Of a stretch of DNA of 5,514 bases, positions 5,373 through 5,514 are shown in pieces. The translations under genes were made by a program, and so were the position numbers. The stretch comes from Pseudomonadota bacterium (GTDB lineage Bacteria > Pseudomonadota > Alphaproteobacteria > Sphingomonadales > Sphingomonadaceae). Position 1 is the first letter of the stretch. Every line of letters starts with the position of its first letter. The notes beneath the pieces are model-generated. The model did not search any database and was not told where the DNA came from. It worked only from the letters and a program-made list of their open reading frames with translations. The stretch is taken from contig JAFAED010000233.1 of NCBI GenBank assembly GCA_023424275.1, positions 1 to 5,514 on the forward strand. Direction: 5' to 3'.

Positions 5373-5514
5373 TCAGCGCGGCGGCGTCCATGCCTTGCCG
5401 TCGCCGAGGAAGCGGCGCGTCGATTCGCGGGCTTCGCGTTCGATCTGCGCGCGCTTCGCGCGCTCGATCGTCTGCTCGCGATACTCGGCCGCCATCAGTT
5501 GCTGGATCTGGAAC
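5373..5514 (-). CDS. trbJ: TrbJ C-terminal end (partial; gene begins beyond the window)
   Basis: The last 46 codons of a reading frame end in TGA at 5375-5373. The peptide is a charged Gln/Glu/Arg-rich helix (FQIQQLMAAEYREQTIER, then EREARESTRRF) ending LGDGKAWTPPR. This strongly resembles the C-terminus of TrbJ, a VirB5-like periplasmic or pilus-tip protein of the P-type system. Position directly upstream of trbL agrees with trbJ in Tn4371-like and sphingomonad elements. The signal peptide and N-terminal part are outside the window. The next gene on this strand is trbL, 132 bp away. There is no trbK-type gene in between. Confidence 0.8.
   Translation of the reverse strand, partial: FQIQQLMAAEYREQTIERAKRAQIEREARESTRRFLGDGKAWTPPR

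Larger units (their letters stand above)
268..5514 (-). mobile_element. Right (trb-side) portion of a putative Tn4371-like integrative and conjugative element, partial
   Basis: The segment holds a contiguous trbJ-L-F-G-I transfer cluster followed by DUF2274 and an excisionase-like HTH gene. It then ends in a lower-G+C stretch with an att-like octamer. In Tn4371-family ICEs, as I recall them, the trb cluster forms the right end and the integrase lies at the far left end, which fits this arrangement. The boundary at 268 is inferred. The segment could instead belong to a plasmid, or the true end could lie beyond the Fic gene. No integrase, relaxase, coupling protein or replication gene is in the window to settle this. 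Confidence 0.45.

Overview
The window is the distal end of a conjugation (mating-pair formation) operon of the Trb / P-type type IV secretion family. All genes are on the minus strand, so transcription runs from high to low coordinates. The gene order trbJ-trbL-trbF-trbG-trbI-DUF2274-small HTH protein, and the protein sequences, resemble integrative and conjugative elements (ICEs) and plasmids of Alphaproteobacteria, sphingomonads in particular, and the Tn4371-like ICE group more broadly. The host assignment is an inference from protein style and high G+C. No rRNA or housekeeping gene anchors it.

Layout from the upstream end of the operon: the last 46 codons of trbJ (5514-5373); a 132-bp gap with strong, mutually exclusive inverted repeats and no entry-exclusion gene (5372-5241); trbL (inner-membrane channel protein); trbF (VirB8-like); trbG (VirB9-like, exported); trbI (VirB10-like); a DUF2274 gene; and, after 61 bp, a 72-residue AlpA/excisionase-type helix-turn-helix protein. 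From trbL to DUF2274 the genes abut or overlap: 2 bp apart, then ATGA, ATGA and TGATG junctions. This points to one translationally coupled transcript building the periplasm-spanning core of the transfer machine.

Below the HTH gene the character changes. Positions 530-224 hold no convincing gene, and G+C falls to about 47% over 241-420 by my hand count. This stretch contains TTTTTCAT on the minus strand (275-268), which matches the short attachment core I recall for Tn4371-family ICEs. It is flanked by short repeats. Just beyond it, at 223, the N-terminal 74 codons of a gene that looks like a Fic-family protein run off the window edge. My reading is that the window captures the right (trb-side) end of an ICE and the start of the flanking DNA. 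The boundary is inferred from one 8-bp match, the gene order and the base composition, and needs the other end of the element to confirm it.

The core transfer genes are ordinary members of known families. The parts worth a second look are the putative ICE terminus, the HTH gene at the end of the transfer operon beside that terminus, the switch-like repeats before trbL, the long tail on TrbF, and the Fic gene whose promoter region overlaps the candidate attachment core.
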